Positions 52,860 through 61,611 of a stretch of DNA of 64,000 bases are shown here, in pieces. The notes under the pieces are model-generated. The model was not told the DNA's origin, ran no database searches, and saw only the letters and a program-made list of their open reading frames with translations. Within the stretch, counting starts at the first letter, position 1. Each line of letters begins with the position of its first letter. The DNA comes from CADEER01 sp965216585 (lineage in GTDB: Bacteria > Desulfobacterota > Binatia > HRBIN30 > CADEER01). The DNA lies in contig CBDCGC010000002.1 of the NCBI GenBank assembly GCA_965216585.1, forward strand, positions 611,334 to 675,333, in the 5' to 3' direction. The position numbers and the translations under genes were made by a program.

Positions 52860-54473
52860 CTAGGCGAGCTCGCGTAGCTCGCGCTTGAGGACCTTGCCCG
52901 TGGGATTGCGCGGTAGCTCGTCGAGAAACACCACCTCACGGGGAATCTTGTAGCGCGCGAGGTTGTTGCGCACGTGTTCCTTGACGTCCTCCTCGCTCAG
53001 CGAGTGGCCGGGCTTGGTGACGACGAAGGCCTTGAGACGCTGGCCGAAGTCGTCGTCGGGCACGCCAACCACAGACACCTCGTAGACGTCTTCGTGATCG
53101 GCGAGAAGGTTTTCCACTTCGACCGGGAAGACGTTCTCGCCGCCGGATACGATCATGTCGTCGTCGCGCCCTTCGACGAAGAGGCGTCCTTCTTCGTCGA
53201 AGTGGCCGACGTCGCCAATCGACATCAAGCCGTTGATGCGCTCTTTGTTGCCGCCCCCCGTATAGCCTTCGAACTGCGCCTCGTTGCCGACGAAGATGCG
53301 GCCCGTCGTGCCGGGCGGGACTTCGGCGCCATCTTGATCGTAGATTCTCACCACCGTGCCGCGCGGCGGCTTGCCGGCGGTTCCCGGCGCCGCGCGCAGA
53401 TCCTCCGGCATGGCGACCGAGGTGTGCGCGACCTCCGTCGAACCGTAGAAATTGTAGAGGTTGTCGCCAAAGGTATCCATCCAGCGCAGAGCCAGCTCAC
53501 CCGGCAAAGCCGATCCACTGGCGCCGACGACGCGCAAGCTGGAGGTGTCGTAACGGGAGATGACCTTTGGATCGAGGGCGAGGATGCGCTGCATCATGAC
53601 CGGCACGACGATGAGAACGGTAGCCTCGTTTTCCGCCACCGCACGCAGTGTCTGCTCCGGATCGAATCGGCGCTGCAGGACGACCTTGCCGGCCAAAGTG
53701 GCGGCGCCCTGCAGCTGGGCGAGACCCCAGGCATGAAACGTCGGCGCGGCGATCATGAAGGTGTCGCCAACCCGCAACGGCAACCGCTCCAACAATCCGG
53801 CGGTGGTGTCGATGCTGAGCACCTTGGCCTCGCGCTGCGCTCCTTTCGGTGTGCCGGTCGTCCCCGATGTCAGAATCGTCGCGCGACCAAAGCTCGGCGG
53901 CGGCGGCGGTGCCTCGGTGGAGCCGCGGCCGACGAGATCCTCGACCGTCGTACGGCTCGCCCCGGTGTCGTGCCACGCCAAGTAGCCGGGAGTGTCTCCG
54001 AGGTTGGGCTCGACGAATTCGGCGAACTCTTCGTCGTAGACGACACACTTCGCACCCTCGCGCTCGACGACCTCGCGGAACTGCGGGCCGGCGAAACCGG
54101 TGTTCAAGTACAGCGCATGCGCCCCCAGCTTGGCGACCGCAACGTTGCTTTCGATGAAGCCACGGTGGTTGCGGCAGAGGATGGCAACACCGTCTCCGGC
54201 GCGCAGCCCGTCGCTCGCCAGGGATGCGGCCAGGGCATTGCTGCGCTCTTCGATCTCGGCAAACGTCAGTTGGCCGCGGTCGTCGACCAAACCGACCGAA
54301 GATGGAGTGCGCACCGCGGCAGCCGTAAAGCCGGTTGCGATGGTCGGCCCCCACTGGCGGTTGGCCCGCGCCAGAGCTCTCAAATAACTCGGAGAGAGGA
54401 GCCCGGCCTGGCGCAGCGCACCGATGTTGCGACGCCAGCGGCCGAGAGTTCCCAGTGATTCATTCTTTTGCAT
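52860..54473 (-). CDS. Acyl-CoA synthetase (AMP-forming)
   Basis: A 537-aa adenylate-forming enzyme that activates a carboxylic acid to its CoA thioester. The P-loop-type motif is TILTSGTTGTPKGAQ; YGSTEVAHT and the hinge GRDDDMIVSGGENVFPVEVE follow; the C-terminal Lys lies in NPTGKVLKREL. The start is ATG at 54473 (MQKNESLG), with GGAG 7 bases upstream. The frame further upstream to 54593 overlaps the GST gene. The GST gene ends 14 bases before it on the same strand. The substrate is probably a medium- or long-chain fatty acid or an aromatic acid, not determinable here. Confidence 0.93.
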   Translation of the reverse strand: MQKNESLGTLGRWRRNIGALRQAGLLSPSYLRALARANRQWGPTIATGFTAAAVRTPSSVGLVDDRGQLTFAEIEERSNALAASLASDGLRAGDGVAILCRNHRGFIESNVAVAKLGAHALYLNTGFAGPQFREVVEREGAKCVVYDEEFAEFVEPNLGDTPGYLAWHDTGASRTTVEDLVGRGSTEAPPPPPSFGRATILTSGTTGTPKGAQREAKVLSIDTTAGLLERLPLRVGDTFMIAAPTFHAWGLAQLQGAATLAGKVVLQRRFDPEQTLRAVAENEATVLIVVPVMMQRILALDPKVISRYDTSSLRVVGASGSALPGELALRWMDTFGDNLYNFYGSTEVAHTSVAMPEDLRAAPGTAGKPPRGTVVRIYDQDGAEVPPGTTGRIFVGNEAQFEGYTGGGNKERINGLMSIGDVGHFDEEGRLFVEGRDDDMIVSGGENVFPVEVENLLADHEDVYEVSVVGVPDDDFGQRLKAFVVTKPGHSLSEEDVKEHVRNNLARYKIPREVVFLDELPRNPTGKVLKRELRELA

Positions 54474-54487
54474 GTTCGTACTCCGCA

Positions 54488-55090
54488 CTACTTCTTGCGA
54501 GCGCGCGCCATCGCCGGGCGGGCCAGGCAGGTGTCGAGCCACGTACTCAAGTGCTCCCACTGCGAGAGATCGGCCTTGGCGAGATGTAGCCACGACAACA
54601 CCGCAGCGGGGTTGAGATCACCGACGGTAAACGAATCGCCGACCAGATGCGTGCGCCCGCGCAAGACGTCGTCGAGGATGCCCAACGGACCCTGTAGGGA
54701 TTTCCAGGCCGCATCGGCGACTTTGTGATCGCGTTGACCCTCCGGAAAGATCGACCGGTGCAGCATGTAGTCGAGAAGATACGGTTCAACCTCCGTCATC
54801 GCCCAGAAACTCCACTGGTAGGCATGACCGAGCAGCTCCGCACTCGGCGGTTTCATTCCGGCATCGTATTTTGCGGCGAGATAGAAGTTGATTGCCAGCG
54901 ACTCCCAGAGCACCGTCTCGCCATCGATCAGCGTCGGCACGCGTCCATTGGGATTGAGCTTGCGGTACTCCGGCGTCTTGTTGTCTTCGGTGAAGTTGGT
55001 CGGCACCAACTCGTAGTCGACGCCAACCTCTTCGAGCATCCACAGACAGCGCAGTGCCCGTGAAGCCGCTACTCCGTACAACTTGATCAT
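54488..55090 (-). CDS. Glutathione S-transferase family protein
   Basis: A 200-aa protein with a thioredoxin-like N-terminal domain (MIKLYGVAASRALRCLWML, then NPNGRVPTLIDGETVLWESLAI, which holds the cis-Pro and glutathione gamma-glutamyl site) and an all-helical C-terminal domain. Family members conjugate or transfer glutathione to electrophiles or act as isomerases. It precedes the acyl-CoA synthetase by 14 bases in the same direction, suggesting joint processing of a foreign or aromatic substrate. The residue expected to activate glutathione is Ser10 or nearby. Confidence 0.92.
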   Translation of the reverse strand: MIKLYGVAASRALRCLWMLEEVGVDYELVPTNFTEDNKTPEYRKLNPNGRVPTLIDGETVLWESLAINFYLAAKYDAGMKPPSAELLGHAYQWSFWAMTEVEPYLLDYMLHRSIFPEGQRDHKVADAAWKSLQGPLGILDDVLRGRTHLVGDSFTVGDLNPAAVLSWLHLAKADLSQWEHLSTWLDTCLARPAMARARKK

Positions 55091-55239
55091 CCTCTTCGAA
55101 CCTCCAACGCCTGCAGTGGTTGTCTACTTCCAGCAGCACGCAACATGCAAACCCGCGGCGCCAACATCGCCGACATCGCTGCGCCTTGCACTCGCCAGCC
55201 GCTTCGTGCTCAATCACGCGACAGCACCCGGGGGGTGAC

Positions 55240-57471
55240 ATGAAACGAATCTTGATCGTCGCAGCGGTTCTCCTCGCACTGGCGGTGCTCGCCGGTGCGC
55301 TTCTCGTCTACGCCGCCGGCAGCGGCTGGCTCGGGGATGCCGAATCGCCGGGACGGATTACCGAGAAACGGCTACCCGATACGGTCGTGGCACGGGCGCG
55401 CAACGTCCAACAGCGCGCACGCCAGGCCGTCGGCGCCGGCGACAAACAGATCCTCTTTGGCGATTTTCACGTCCACACGACGTTTTCGGTCGATGCCTTC
55501 TTCATCAGCCTCCCCTCGCTACAAGGAGAAGGCGCCCACCCGGTCGCCGATGCCTGCGATTTCGCCCGCTTCTGTTCCGGCCTCGATTTCTGGTCGATCA
55601 ACGATCACGCCGAATCACTGACACCGCGCCGCTGGCGCGAAACCGTCGAAGCGATCCGCCGCTGCAACGAAGTCGCCGGTGACCCCGGCAACCCCGACAT
55701 GGTGTCCTTTCTCGGCTGGGAGTGGACGCAGGTCGGGCGAACGCCCAGCGATCACTACGGCCACAAGAACGTCGTCCTCGCCGACACCGAGGACGGCCGC
55801 ATTCCCACCCGGCCGATTGCCTCGCAGAGTGTGACGTCACAGGCGATGGCGGCGCCGCCGGTATGGGGTTTGGGCGCGCTCGCGGCACTGGGCGGCGGCG
55901 GCCGTTTCTTCGACCTCGCCCGTCACTTGCAAGACCGCGCCGCCGTTGCGCCCTGCCCCGACGGAATCGCCGCCGACGCCCTGCCCGCCGACTGCCTGGA
56001 GAGCACCACGACGCCCGCCGAGCTCTTTCGCAAGCTCGACGAATGGGGACACCGCTCGATCGTCATCCCGCACGGAACCGCCTGGGGGTTCTACACACCA
56101 CCCGGCTCTTCCTGGGACAAGCAGCTCGCCGGCCCCATGCACGACCCGGCGCGGCAGACTCTGATCGAGGTCTTTTCCGGTCACGGCAACTCGGAGGAAT
56201 ACCGCGACTGGCGCGCCGTACGCTTCCGCGACGGCAGTGCCGAGTGTCCGGAACCAGGTGACAACTACACGCCGTCGTGCTGGCGGGCCGGCGAGATCAT
56301 TCGCCAGCGCTGCGCCAACGCAGGAATCGGAGCCGACGAGTGCGACGAACGCGCCGCCGAGGCGCGGCGCCTGGCCGTCGAGCACGGTGTCCAGGGGCAT
56401 CTGACCGTCCCGGCGGCGAAAGTCGAAGACTGGCTCGGTTCGGGCCAGTGCCTCGATTGCTTCCAGCCCGCATTCAACTACCGTCCCGGCGGCGCCGCCC
56501 AGTACATCATGGCGCTGGGCAACTTCGACGAAGCCGGTCCGCCGCGCCGATTTCGTTTCGGCTTCATGGCATCGAGCGACAACCACACGGCGCGGCCGGG
56601 TACCGGCTACAAAGAGTACGACCGCCGCGAGATGACCGAGGCCGCCGGCGCCAGAGGGGAGCAGGAGCGCGAGTTCATCGCCATCAACCGCGGCGAACCA
56701 GCACCGCGTTCGCGACCGTTCGACACCGACGGCTACCAGGGACTCGCCTTCAATCTGCTCGAGGCGGAACGACAGGCATCCTTTTTCGTCACCGGCGGAC
56801 TGGTCGCCGCGCACGCCGGCGGCAAGGACCGCGAATCGATATGGCAGGCACTTCAGCGACGGGAAGTATACGGCACCAGCGGGCCGCGCATCTTGCTGTG
56901 GTTCGACCTCCTCGACGGCGAGCGCTCCTTACCGATGGGAAGTGAGATCGCGACCGTCGAAAGCCCGACCTTTCGGGTCCGCGCCGTCGGCTCCTTCGAA
57001 CAGAAACCAGGCTGCCCGCGACACACCCTCGACGCGCTGTCGAGCGAGCGGCTCCATCACCTGTGCCGCGACGAGTGCTACAACCCGTCGGATCGAAGAC
57101 GGCGGATCACCCGTATCGAGGTGATTCGCATCCGCCCGCAGATGCGCGCCGGCGAAGCGATCGCCCCCCTCATCGAGGACCCGTGGAAGACCCTGCTCTG
57201 CCCCAACAACCCGGCCGGCTGCGAGGTCGCGTTTGACGACCCCGATTTTTCCGAAGCGCGCCGCGACACCGTCTATTACGTGCGCGCCATCGAGGAACCC
57301 AGCGAGGCCGTCAACTCCGCCAACCTGCGCTGCGCGTTCGACGCCGCCGGCGACTGCACCGAGATCGACCCCTGCTACGGAGACTACCGAACCGACTACC
57401 AGGACGATTGCTTGTCGCCCGTCGAAGAGCGAGCCTGGTCTTCGCCGATCTTCGTCGACTACCGCCCGTAG
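55240..57471 (+). CDS. DUF3604 family exported protein (metallohydrolase-like)
   Basis: A 743-aa protein with an N-terminal membrane helix (residues 4-24) and a large soluble part. PHP-type metal-binding motifs are FGDFHVHTTFSVDAF near residue 74 and WSINDHAESL near residue 118, with further conserved blocks (SFLGWEWTQV; FMASSDNHTARPGTGYKE). DUF3604 proteins are poorly characterised. The His/Asp pattern predicts a metal-dependent phosphoesterase or similar hydrolase outside the cytoplasm. The start is ATG at 55240 after GGGGGGTGAC. A gene for a class I amidotransferase follows after about 65 bases on the same strand. Confidence 0.87.
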   Translation: MKRILIVAAVLLALAVLAGALLVYAAGSGWLGDAESPGRITEKRLPDTVVARARNVQQRARQAVGAGDKQILFGDFHVHTTFSVDAFFISLPSLQGEGAHPVADACDFARFCSGLDFWSINDHAESLTPRRWRETVEAIRRCNEVAGDPGNPDMVSFLGWEWTQVGRTPSDHYGHKNVVLADTEDGRIPTRPIASQSVTSQAMAAPPVWGLGALAALGGGGRFFDLARHLQDRAAVAPCPDGIAADALPADCLESTTTPAELFRKLDEWGHRSIVIPHGTAWGFYTPPGSSWDKQLAGPMHDPARQTLIEVFSGHGNSEEYRDWRAVRFRDGSAECPEPGDNYTPSCWRAGEIIRQRCANAGIGADECDERAAEARRLAVEHGVQGHLTVPAAKVEDWLGSGQCLDCFQPAFNYRPGGAAQYIMALGNFDEAGPPRRFRFGFMASSDNHTARPGTGYKEYDRREMTEAAGARGEQEREFIAINRGEPAPRSRPFDTDGYQGLAFNLLEAERQASFFVTGGLVAAHAGGKDRESIWQALQRREVYGTSGPRILLWFDLLDGERSLPMGSEIATVESPTFRVRAVGSFEQKPGCPRHTLDALSSERLHHLCRDECYNPSDRRRRITRIEVIRIRPQMRAGEAIAPLIEDPWKTLLCPNNPAGCEVAFDDPDFSEARRDTVYYVRAIEEPSEAVNSANLRCAFDAAGDCTEIDPCYGDYRTDYQDDCLSPVEERAWSSPIFVDYRP

Positions 57472-57537
57472 CCGATCGCGAGCCGGCAGTGGATACCGGC
57501 GGTTCCATTTTGGCCACTGCCAGGTACATTCAGACGA

Positions 57538-58281
57538 GTGAAGATCCTCGTCTTCCAACACGTTGCCCACGAGATCCTCGGCACCCTCAACCCGACGTTG
57601 AAGGACGCCGGATTCCGCATCCGCTACGTCAACTTCGGCCGCCACCCCGATGCGGTGCCGGAGGTCGAGCGCTACCACGGCCTGGTCGTCCTCGGCGGAC
57701 CGATGAACGTCGACCAGACCGACGCCTACCCGCACCTGGACACCGAGGTGAAGGCGATCGAGGTCGCTCTGCGCCGCGAAATTCCCATCCTCGGAATCTG
57801 CCTCGGTGCCCAGCTCCTGGCCAAGGCGCTCGGCGCCACCGTCAGCCCCAGTCCGGTGAAAGAAATCGGCTGGTACGACGTCGCACCGACTGGCGAAGCC
57901 GGTGGCGACCCCCTCCTCGGTCACCTCGAAAACAGCGAGCAGATCTTTCAGTGGCACGGAGATACCTTCTCCGTTCCACACGGCGCACGGCACCTCGCCC
58001 GTGCCGACGGTTGCCCGAATCAGGCTTTTCGCTACGGCGAATCGGCCTACGGCTTTCAGTTCCACATGGAAGTCGACGAGCCCCTCATCGAACGCTGGCT
58101 ACACGTCCCCGACCACGTGCGCGAGCTCCATGCGCTCAAAGGTGACGCCGGCGCCGACGAGATCCGCGACGACACGACGCGCTACATGAACCGGCTGAGC
58201 GAGATCGCCGATCGCACCTTCCGCGGTTTCGTCGAGCTCTTCGGCGAGCGAACCATCTACCGCCGACTGCCCAGCCGCTGA
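57538..58281 (+). CDS. Class I glutamine amidotransferase
   Basis: A 247-aa stand-alone glutamine amidotransferase of the GuaA-glutaminase-like type. The nucleophile Cys lies in GICLGAQLLA, and the His and Glu in YGFQFHMEVDE complete the triad. Such proteins release ammonia from glutamine for an unknown partner or act as gamma-glutamyl hydrolases. The GTG start has only a weak ribosome binding site. It follows the DUF3604 gene and converges on the LLM oxidoreductase, with a 5-base gap between the ends. The canonical Gln after the Cys motif is present here, unlike in the local guaA. Confidence 0.9.
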   Translation: MKILVFQHVAHEILGTLNPTLKDAGFRIRYVNFGRHPDAVPEVERYHGLVVLGGPMNVDQTDAYPHLDTEVKAIEVALRREIPILGICLGAQLLAKALGATVSPSPVKEIGWYDVAPTGEAGGDPLLGHLENSEQIFQWHGDTFSVPHGARHLARADGCPNQAFRYGESAYGFQFHMEVDEPLIERWLHVPDHVRELHALKGDAGADEIRDDTTRYMNRLSEIADRTFRGFVELFGERTIYRRLPSR

Positions 58282-58286
58282 CTCCG

Positions 58287-59291
58287 TCAGCGACCGAAAA
58301 CGTCGAAGATCGCCGTGTGGTTGGCCTCGATGTCTTCGCTCGCCACCCCCACCGTCGGCGCGTAGAGGAGCACCTCCTCGCACAGGTCGTTCCACTGCGC
58401 GAGACGTTCCGCCGCCTCGTCGGGCGTGCAGGCAACCGCGATCTCATCGACCAGCTCGTCGGGAACGGCCGCCGCCATGGCGTTGATGTCGAAGGTCGCC
58501 AGCGCCTTGCGGCAGGCAGCGCCGACCTCGAGCATGCCGTGCGGCTCGAGGATCGAGTGGTAGAGCTTCGAGGTGTAGTAGAAACCGATCTGCTTCTTGG
58601 CGTTGAGGACGGCGCGTTCTCGGTCTTGGTGGATCGACGTCATCACATAGGGAACCAACGCGCATGCGCCGGCGGCGCGCCCGGCTTTCTCCTCTGCGCC
58701 GCGCAACGTGGGAAGTGTCTGCTCGCGATGCCAGCGGCGCGTGGCGATCGGGTGGCCAACCAGACCGTCGGCGACGCTCCCCGCGGCGCGCATCATCGGG
58801 CCGTTGACGGCGGCGACCCAGATCGGCAGATCGGCGCGCGCTCCCGGGCGAGTGAAGGCGGGGATGTTCAGCTGCCAGAACTCCCCCTCGAAACGAAATC
58901 CGAATCCGCCGGCCGCCGCGAAGACCTCGCGAATCAAGCGAACCTGTTCGCGCATGCGCGACGCCGGGCGGGAGAACGGCATCCCCCACCAGTCGGTGTT
59001 CATGCGCCGCGTGCCGCTGCCCAGACCGAGAATCATGCGGCCGCCCGACAGGTCGTCGAGGTCCATGGCGGCGTTGGCGTGCACCAGGGGCGACCGCGTA
59101 AATGCGTTGGCGATTCCGGTGCCGATGCGAATCCGCTGCGTCGCCTGGGCGATCGCGCCGAGCACGGCGAACGCGTGCTGGTTGAAAAACTCAATCGAGA
59201 GTACCGAGGAGAATCCCGCTTTCTCGGCACGGACGGCGAGGTCGACATTGGCCTTCGGCTTGCCAGCCGCGAGAATCAGACCGACTTTCAT
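58287..59291 (-). CDS. LLM-class, probably F420-dependent oxidoreductase
   Basis: A 334-aa luciferase-like TIM-barrel enzyme. The N-terminus MKVGLILAAGKPKANVDLA and the GTGIANAFTRSPLVHANAAM and GRMILGLGSGTRRMN blocks are typical of F420-dependent oxidoreductases of this class. The start ATG at 59291 gives the usual N-terminus; the frame extends upstream to 59384 without similarity. Use of FMN instead of F420 cannot be excluded. The substrate is unknown. Its end is 5 bases from the convergent amidotransferase gene. Confidence 0.88.
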   Translation of the reverse strand: MKVGLILAAGKPKANVDLAVRAEKAGFSSVLSIEFFNQHAFAVLGAIAQATQRIRIGTGIANAFTRSPLVHANAAMDLDDLSGGRMILGLGSGTRRMNTDWWGMPFSRPASRMREQVRLIREVFAAAGGFGFRFEGEFWQLNIPAFTRPGARADLPIWVAAVNGPMMRAAGSVADGLVGHPIATRRWHREQTLPTLRGAEEKAGRAAGACALVPYVMTSIHQDRERAVLNAKKQIGFYYTSKLYHSILEPHGMLEVGAACRKALATFDINAMAAAVPDELVDEIAVACTPDEAAERLAQWNDLCEEVLLYAPTVGVASEDIEANHTAIFDVFGR

Positions 59292-59424
59292 TGGCTCAAC
59301 GAAATCACAGATTCGATCGGCGGGACAGGATGCTTCCGCCGCGGCTGCAACGTCGCACTTGGACCCACCAGACTCACAGCCCATCCCCCGCCGGTGAGCA
59401 ACAGTACACCAAAGCAGCGCCGGA

Positions 59425-60363
59425 TCAGTTGTCGATCTGACGCGTCGAACGGTGAAAGCGGCGCACGATCTTGGGATCCGGATAGATCGACACGCCTGGC
59501 TTGTCCTTGCCGTCGTAGTCCAGCGTGTTGAGCACGTAGCGCATGCTCTCCAGACGAGCTTCCTTCTTGTCGTTGGCGCGCACGATGATCCACGGACTGT
59601 ACGACGTGTGCGTCTTCGAGAACATCCTCTCTTTGTACTTCGTGTAGACGTCCCAGCGCTCTTGAGCCTGTTCGTCGACCGGCGAGATCTTCCACTGTTT
59701 GAGTGGATTCGTTCGCCGCGAGGAGAAGCGCCGCTCCTGCTCGCCCTTGGAAATCGAGAACCAGAACTTGATCAGCTCGACGCCGTCTTCGTAGAGCATG
59801 TGCTCGAACTCCGGCACCTGTTGCATGAAGCGGTCGTACTGCGGCTCGTTGCAGAATCCCATCACCGGCTCGACGACGGCGCGGTTGTACCACGAGCGAT
59901 CGAAAAAGCAGATCTCCGAAGGATTGGGTAGCACCTCGACATAGCGCTGAAAGTACCACTGCCCCATCTGCACTTCCGTCGGCTTGGGCAACGCCACGAC
60001 GCGCGCCGTACGTGGGTTGAGGTGCTCGATGAAGCGGCGGATCGTTCCGCCCTTGCCGGCGGCATCCCTGCCCTCATAGAGGATCGCGACACGGCGACCG
60101 CTGAGCTGAATCGTGCGCTGCAACTTGACCAGCTCGATCTGCAAGCGCCGCAGCTCGTCCTCGTATTGCAGCTCGCGCAACACGCGCTTCAAGGAAAAGC
60201 GCTTGCGACCGAGCAGCTTGGTCAGCCCCTTCTTCGAGGAGAGGCGCCGCAGCTCCTCGTCGCTGAATGTCTGTTTCTTTTTCTTGTCCGAATCCGACTT
60301 GGTCTCGTTCGAGACCGCCGTTTTCAGCGCCGCCGGGACGGCCGCTACTTTTCGTGTCGCCAA
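59425..60363 (-). CDS. ppk2: Polyphosphate kinase 2
   Basis: A 312-aa PPK2 that transfers phosphate between polyphosphate and nucleoside di- or monophosphates. The Walker A motif is EGRDAAGKGGTIRRF, the Walker B/lid region has DRSWYNRAVVEPVMGF, and the C-terminal domain has SYSPWIIVRANDKK. The start is TTG at 60363, 5 bases after a perfect AGGAGG. The N-terminus (ATRKVAAVPAALK, then DKKKKQTF) is basic. The frame continues upstream to 60636, but that part has no similarity. Length and motifs suit a one-domain class I PPK2; nucleotide choice is not certain. Confidence 0.93.
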   Translation of the reverse strand: MATRKVAAVPAALKTAVSNETKSDSDKKKKQTFSDEELRRLSSKKGLTKLLGRKRFSLKRVLRELQYEDELRRLQIELVKLQRTIQLSGRRVAILYEGRDAAGKGGTIRRFIEHLNPRTARVVALPKPTEVQMGQWYFQRYVEVLPNPSEICFFDRSWYNRAVVEPVMGFCNEPQYDRFMQQVPEFEHMLYEDGVELIKFWFSISKGEQERRFSSRRTNPLKQWKISPVDEQAQERWDVYTKYKERMFSKTHTSYSPWIIVRANDKKEARLESMRYVLNTLDYDGKDKPGVSIYPDPKIVRRFHRSTRQIDN

Positions 60364-60528
60364 GACAACCTCCTGGGATTTGCAAATCCGCCACCGCAAC
60401 ATGCGGCACCGAGACTCTTCATGGTATCTGCCAATCGCGTTGACTAAAACCACAGATCCATCAAACCTGTCGCCTGGCCGACAAAGTTCCCGGCCTTTCT
60501 CATTTTCAAGAAGAAGGGGGAGACGAAA

Positions 60529-61488
60529 GTGCCTATCCGAACGCCGATTTGTGACATGTTCGAGATTCAACACCCGATCTTTCTCGCCGGGATGGGGCAA
60601 GTCGCCTACGCCGAAGTTTGCGCCGCCGTCTCGCAAGCCGGCGGCTACGGCACGCTGGGCATGGCGACCGAGAACCCGGAGGGAATCCGCAAGCAGATGC
60701 GCGCCGTGCGCGAGCTGACCGACAAGCCGTTCGGAGTCGACCTACTCGCCGCCCTGCCCGAGCAGATGATGGCGGCGATCGACGTCATCATCGAAGAGGG
60801 AGCGTCGTCGTTCATCGCCGGTCTCGGCGTGCCCGGCCCGGTCATCGGCAAGTGCCACGACGCCGGACTCAAGGTCGTCTCGATGTGCGGGCGAGTCGAG
60901 CACGCGGTGCGTGCCGAGGAAGCCGGCTGCGACATGGTCGTCGCCCAGGGCACGGAAGCCGGTGGCCACACCGGTCGGGTCGCCGGCATGGCCCTGATTC
61001 CGCAAATCGTCGACGCCGTCGACATCCCGGTGCTCGCCGCCGGCTCCATCGTCGACGGCCGCGGCCTGGCAGCGGCCCTCGCATTCGGCGCACAGGGCGT
61101 CTGGGTCGGCACGCGCTTCATTGCTTCGCGCGAAGCGCGCGCCGCGGCGGAGTTCAAGGCCAAGATCACCGAATCGGGCAGCGGCGACACCCAAGTCACG
61201 CGGTGCTACTCCGGCAAGCCGATGCGCGTCATCAACAACGCCTACGTCGAAGAGCAGGAGCGACACCCGGAGAAGATCAGACGCTTTCCCGAGCAGATCG
61301 CCAATAGCTTCGGTGCCGGCGTCATGGGCTACGCCAGCGAAGAACCGATCGACACGACGAAGACCTGCATGCCCGCCGGCCAGGGGATGGGTGGGATCGC
61401 CGAGATCCTACCGGCGAGCGAAATCGTCGCCCAGATGGTCAGCGAAGCAGAGATGGTCATCGATCGCAGCCAACAACTGCTTTCGTAA
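60529..61488 (+). CDS. Nitronate monooxygenase family protein
   Basis: A 319-aa FMN-dependent TIM-barrel enzyme of the nitronate monooxygenase / 2-nitropropane dioxygenase family. Key blocks are HPIFLAGMGQVAY, VVAQGTEAGGHTGRV with the catalytic His, and VPVLAAGSIVDGRGLAAAL with the phosphate-binding site. The GTG start follows GGGGGAG by 7 bases. In many genomes such genes sit beside fatty-acid or steroid degradation genes; here a thiolase follows in the same direction after about 120 bases. It could instead be an enoyl reductase-like relative. Confidence 0.92.
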   Translation: MPIRTPICDMFEIQHPIFLAGMGQVAYAEVCAAVSQAGGYGTLGMATENPEGIRKQMRAVRELTDKPFGVDLLAALPEQMMAAIDVIIEEGASSFIAGLGVPGPVIGKCHDAGLKVVSMCGRVEHAVRAEEAGCDMVVAQGTEAGGHTGRVAGMALIPQIVDAVDIPVLAAGSIVDGRGLAAALAFGAQGVWVGTRFIASREARAAAEFKAKITESGSGDTQVTRCYSGKPMRVINNAYVEEQERHPEKIRRFPEQIANSFGAGVMGYASEEPIDTTKTCMPAGQGMGGIAEILPASEIVAQMVSEAEMVIDRSQQLLS

Positions 61489-61611
61489 GGTCCAGGCGCG
61501 AACCCGTACTTTCAAAGGCCCCAGCGCTGGTGAGCGAGTCACCTTGACCCGCCCGGCGAAACCGGCGAGCGTGGTCGTTTGCTCGAAGACAACGAATAGG
61601 AGACCTCACTC

